Part shown: piece by piece, positions 49,549-52,286 of the stretch
Layout: each line of letters starts with the position of its first letter
How positions within the stretch are numbered: the first letter of the stretch is position 1
Assembly (NCBI GenBank): GCA_034667525.1
Contig: JAXDJO010000014.1
Span: 1 to 52,286, forward strand
Source: DATAPE01 sp034667525
Lineage (GTDB): Bacteria; Actinomycetota; CADDZG01; WHSQ01
Reading direction: 5' to 3'
Length of the DNA: 52,286 nt
The notes under the pieces: generated by a model
What the model saw: the letters and a program-made list of their open reading frames with translations, nothing else
The model's database searches: none
Told to the model about the DNA's origin: nothing
Made by a program: the position numbers and the translations under genes

Positions 49549-51285
49549 ATGTTCAAGAAGCTTCTGGTCGCCAACCGTGGTGAGATCGCCGTGCGCGTGA
49601 TGCGCGCGTGCCGGGACCTCGGGATAGAGACGGTCGCGATCTATTCCGATCTGGATGTTGAAGCCGGCCATACGCGCTTCGCCGATGAGGCCTACAACGT
49701 GGGCCCCGGACCTGCTGCGCAGTCATACCTCAACATCGAAACCATCCTCGGAGCTGCAAAACGCTCTGGAGCCGAGGCGGTTCACCCCGGATATGGATTC
49801 CTCGCCGAAAATGGAGCTTTCGCTCGCAGCGTCTCGGAGGCGGGCCTTTCCTGGGTGGGCCCCTCCGCCGACGTCATCGATGCGATGGGAGACAAAGTGG
49901 CCGCGCGCAGAGCGGCCAGCGATGCTGGGGTCGCCACCGTTCCCGGCACCCCCGAGCCGGTGACAACGGCGGCCGAGGTGGAAGCCTTCGCCCGGGACCA
50001 CGGACTGCCGGTTGCCATCAAGGCCTCGGCAGGCGGAGGGGGTAAGGGGTTCCGCGTCGTGAACGATCTCGAACAAGCTGCGGACGCGCTCACCGGAGCG
50101 GCGCGCGAGGCCATGGCTTACTTCTCATCGTCCGATGTCTATCTCGAGCGCTACCTCGGCAGGCCGCGCCACATAGAGATCCAGGTGCTCGGCGACGCGT
50201 CGGGCGCGATCGTCTCGTTCCCGGAGAGGGATTGCTCGCTCCAGCGACGCCACCAGAAATTGATCGAGGAATCGCCGTCTCCGGCTCTCGAACCCCAGGT
50301 TCGCGAGGCGATCATGGAAGCCGCCGCCCGCGTCTCCAAGCAGGTCGGCTACCGCAATGCGGGAACCTGTGAATTCCTTCTCGATGCTGACGGAACGACT
50401 TTTTACTTCCTGGAGATGAACACGAGGTTGCAGGTCGAGCATCCGGTAACCGAGCTGGTGACTTCGACCGACCTCGTCGTGGCCCAGATCTTGATCGCCG
50501 CTGGCGAGCAGTTAACGTTCTCACAGGACGACATCGAGCTTCACGGACACGCCATCGAGTGCCGCATCAATGCCGAGGACCCCGCACGCGGGTTCATGCC
50601 TTCGCCGGGAACGATCGGTGCCTACCGCGAACCGGGGGGGCCCGGAGTGCGGGTGGATTCGAGCATGGCGCCGGGTGCAACCGTCTCGCAGGCGTACGAC
50701 CCACTTGTCTCGAAGCTCATCGCCTACGGAGCAACCCGGGACGAAGCGCGCCGCAGGATGTTAAGGGCCCTTGGCGAGTACACGATCGAAGGCATCGCCA
50801 CCTCGATACCGTTCCATCAGCTGATGCTCGCCGACGAACGCTTCGTCCGCGGCGACTATCACACCGGCACCGTCGAAGGGGAGCTCGATCTGTCGGCTCT
50901 GCCCGAGGGTGGGTCCGGGGAGTCTTCCGAGGGGACCGAGACCGCGCAGCGGCACCTCGACCTCGAGCTTGACGGAAAGCGCTTCGAAGTCATCGTGCGC
51001 GAACATCTCGCCACCTCCCGGGCCAGGAAACCCAGACCACCACAACGGACGGGCAAGGGCACCTCCGGTGGTGGCGAAGTTCTCGCGGCCCCCATGCAAG
51101 GAACCATCGTGAAGGTGTTTGTGGAAGTTGGCGATGCGGTGAAGGCGGGCGACGCGGTGTGCGTGCTAGAGGCGATGAAGATGGAGAACTCGATCCTCTC
51201 CCATTCCGAGGGGACGGTCGAAGAGCTGAGGGTGCAGGCGGGCCAGTCGGTGGAGGCAGGGGCCACCGTGGCGGTGATCCGCTAG
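49549..51285 (+). CDS. Acetyl-/propionyl-CoA carboxylase alpha subunit (biotin carboxylase + BCCP)
   Basis: This 578-residue protein has a biotin carboxylase domain with LLVANRGEIAVRVMRA, SAGGGGKGFRV, RDCSLQRRHQKLIEE and EMNTRLQVEHPVTEL. A linker rich in Gly and Ser follows (PEGGSGESSEGTE), then a biotinyl domain with Lys in LEAMKMENS. It uses bicarbonate and ATP to carboxylate biotin. Its closest functional partner could be the PccB-like chain at 2416 or another outside the window. The next genes include a CoA mutase C-terminus, in line with the propionyl-to-succinyl route. It has no Shine-Dalgarno sequence and is probably leaderless. Confidence 0.92.
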   Translation: MFKKLLVANRGEIAVRVMRACRDLGIETVAIYSDLDVEAGHTRFADEAYNVGPGPAAQSYLNIETILGAAKRSGAEAVHPGYGFLAENGAFARSVSEAGLSWVGPSADVIDAMGDKVAARRAASDAGVATVPGTPEPVTTAAEVEAFARDHGLPVAIKASAGGGGKGFRVVNDLEQAADALTGAAREAMAYFSSSDVYLERYLGRPRHIEIQVLGDASGAIVSFPERDCSLQRRHQKLIEESPSPALEPQVREAIMEAAARVSKQVGYRNAGTCEFLLDADGTTFYFLEMNTRLQVEHPVTELVTSTDLVVAQILIAAGEQLTFSQDDIELHGHAIECRINAEDPARGFMPSPGTIGAYREPGGPGVRVDSSMAPGATVSQAYDPLVSKLIAYGATRDEARRRMLRALGEYTIEGIATSIPFHQLMLADERFVRGDYHTGTVEGELDLSALPEGGSGESSEGTETAQRHLDLELDGKRFEVIVREHLATSRARKPRPPQRTGKGTSGGGEVLAAPMQGTIVKVFVEVGDAVKAGDAVCVLEAMKMENSILSHSEGTVEELRVQAGQSVEAGATVAVIR

Positions 51286-51319
51286 CGGGTAGCTGCACAA
51301 GGGGCCCGACGCCCTTGCT

Positions 51320-51523
51320 CTATTGGACTCCCCTGAGACACTCGGCGCCATGAGGGCCCTTCGTGATGAACTGACGTTGGTTGAGGCGACAAAGCGCGGG
51401 CCAGTGCTGCTCCAAGTAACTGTTGAGCAAAGCCACCAGGATGACGAGAAGAATCGCCGCTACGAGAACGAAAAACGGATTGGTTCGGACCCCTCGGATG
51501 GCAGGCCGCTTCGCCAGGGTCAC
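51320..51523 (-). CDS. Small single-helix membrane protein
   Basis: This 67-residue protein has one clear hydrophobic helix (PFFVLVAAILLVILVALLNS, about residues 15-35) between a basic N-terminus and a short polar tail. GAGGGGGAA lies about 5 nt before the GTG 51523 start, and the gene follows the F420 reductase by 19 nt on the same strand. No family is recognised. It may be a small accessory membrane protein or chance; the strong Shine-Dalgarno sequence and operon position argue for the former. Confidence 0.55.
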   Translation of the reverse strand: MTLAKRPAIRGVRTNPFFVLVAAILLVILVALLNSYLEQHWPALCRLNQRQFITKGPHGAECLRGVQ

Positions 51524-51542
51524 CGCTTCCCCCTCGCGCGTC

Positions 51543-52217
51543 TCACGACGGGAGGTTCGTGATGTGGACGCCGGCACGGTCGGTCTTGTAGCGCCGATTG
51601 ATCCCTATCAACAGAGCCGTGATGGTCTCCACGATGCGCGCGTTCTCGAGGGGGCCGGCATCGATGTAGCGCAGCTGAGGGATGGCTTCCGTAAGAGCCT
51701 GCACGGCCTCTTTGCCCTCCTTGGTGCCACAAGCGAGCACGTCTCCGTACAGCGGTGCCTCTCTGTCGGACAAGGCCGCAGCGGACAGTGAATGGAAAGC
51801 CGCGCACATCTTCACGTGGCCAGGAAGGAAGCTTCGTCCCAGTTGCGCGGCAGAGCCCTCCCATACGCCGAACACGTGCGTGGGCTTGCCGCCGATCGAT
51901 GCCTGGACGGGAACGGTGGTGTCGATGACGACCGCGCCCTCTGAGAGATGTTCCGCTATCGATCGGTAGATCGACGGAAGGCCGGCAAAGGGCACAGTGA
52001 CGACAACAACGGGGGCCGAAGCAGCCGCGGCGGAATTCTCGAGGCCCTGCACGTTCCCGGGAGGGCCGAAGGCTCGCAGCCGCTCGGCTGCGCCCTCTGC
52101 CTTGGCCGCATCGCGCGACCCGATCACCAGCTCGATGCCGGCGGCCGCCCATCTCGTCGCGAGACCGAACCCCTCATCCCCCGTTCCACCAATCACGGCA
52201 ACGCGCTCGATCTCCAT
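51543..52217 (-). CDS. npdG: F420-NADP oxidoreductase (NADPH-dependent F420 reductase)
   Basis: This 224-residue Rossmann protein begins VAVIGGTGDEGFGLATRW (G-x-G-x2-G region), followed by VIGSRDAAKAE, the NADP-selecting part. DTTVPV, a MCAAFHSLSA-type stretch and the C-terminal NRRYKTDRAGVHITNLP fit the NpdG/Fno family. It exchanges hydride between NADPH and coenzyme F420. This gives reduced F420 to enzymes such as the luciferase-like protein at 8285 (inference). Its ATG directly follows the TAG of the mutase gene with no gap. Presence of F420 chemistry supports an actinobacterial origin. Confidence 0.88.
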   Translation of the reverse strand: MEIERVAVIGGTGDEGFGLATRWAAAGIELVIGSRDAAKAEGAAERLRAFGPPGNVQGLENSAAAASAPVVVVTVPFAGLPSIYRSIAEHLSEGAVVIDTTVPVQASIGGKPTHVFGVWEGSAAQLGRSFLPGHVKMCAAFHSLSAAALSDREAPLYGDVLACGTKEGKEAVQALTEAIPQLRYIDAGPLENARIVETITALLIGINRRYKTDRAGVHITNLPS

Positions 52218-52286
52218 CTAGCCCCCGCCCGGTTCGTATTCTCCGAAGACCTCCCGCAGGGCATCCGAGACCTCGCCGAGAGTCGC
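52218..52286 (-). CDS. CoA mutase large subunit, last 22 residues
   Basis: The minus-strand frame runs into the window edge and ends with TAG. The residues ATLGEVSDALREVFGEYEPG resemble the C-terminus of the substrate domain of methylmalonyl-CoA mutases. The same junction in the protein at 6164 reads TTGEWADALRDVFGEF. It stops where a cobalamin domain would start, so the gene probably encodes a stand-alone large subunit (methylmalonyl-, isobutyryl- or similar CoA mutase). A separate small B12 subunit would be expected elsewhere. Confidence 0.65.
   Translation of the reverse strand, partial: ATLGEVSDALREVFGEYEPGGG

Overview
The window is dense, high-GC bacterial chromosome. It carries no rRNA, tRNA, CRISPR array, phage gene or insertion sequence that I can recognise. 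A deep-branching or uncultured actinobacterium is the best fit (inference). The reasons are an acyl-CoA carboxylase with a small epsilon-like subunit, an F420-NADPH oxidoreductase beside a luciferase-family enzyme, many GTG/TTG starts, four-base start/stop overlaps, and many TANNNT boxes 6-9 nt before start codons, as expected for leaderless mRNAs.

Region 1 (1-8134) is CoA metabolism. It has a partial MFS transporter, a PurM-like protein, a propionyl-CoA carboxylase beta/epsilon pair, a double-length 3-hydroxybutyryl-CoA dehydrogenase, and a B12 mutase that reads as ethylmalonyl-CoA mutase rather than methylmalonyl-CoA mutase. Together these suggest the ethylmalonyl-CoA pathway of acetate assimilation. 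The diagnostic crotonyl-CoA carboxylase/reductase is not in the window.

Region 2 (8285-37896) is a large accessory locus for a surface glycopolymer or glycolipid. It includes a polyprenyl-phosphate sugar transferase, WecG-type and family-2 glycosyltransferases, a flippase, an O-antigen-ligase-like protein, two very large membrane proteins, a DUF4012 protein, a sulfotransferase, a UDP-galactopyranose-mutase-like flavoprotein and three alkaline-phosphatase-superfamily enzymes. Its most distinctive part is a trio: a LicC-like cytidylyltransferase, a glycerol-1-phosphate-dehydrogenase-family enzyme and a CDP-alcohol phosphotransferase. These could activate and transfer a phospho-alcohol, possibly sn-glycerol-1-phosphate.

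Region 3 (37916-41299) has an RNase D gene overlapping a NYN-nuclease gene with two OST-HTH/LOTUS domains, and a short-chain-type acyl-CoA dehydrogenase. Region 4 (41466-52286) has a VOC protein, an R2-like diiron protein fused to an SCP2-like domain, and a leucine-degradation-like operon (carboxylase alpha, HMG-CoA-lyase-like, enoyl-CoA hydratase, carboxylase beta). Biotin protein ligase follows, divergent from a second carboxylase alpha chain, then an F420 reductase and the last 22 residues of a CoA mutase.

The least expected signals are non-coding or translational. One is a dispersed repeat (T-run, GCGAGCTC, CCACG/CGTGG hairpin) just after stop codons or terminators. Another is a run of CTG start codons with good Shine-Dalgarno sequences. 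Others are a triplicated 47-48 bp element encoding TGATG-coupled mini-ORFs, a 19-bp divergent birA/carboxylase promoter with overlapping -10 boxes, and an unannotated small gene interrupted by one TGA.
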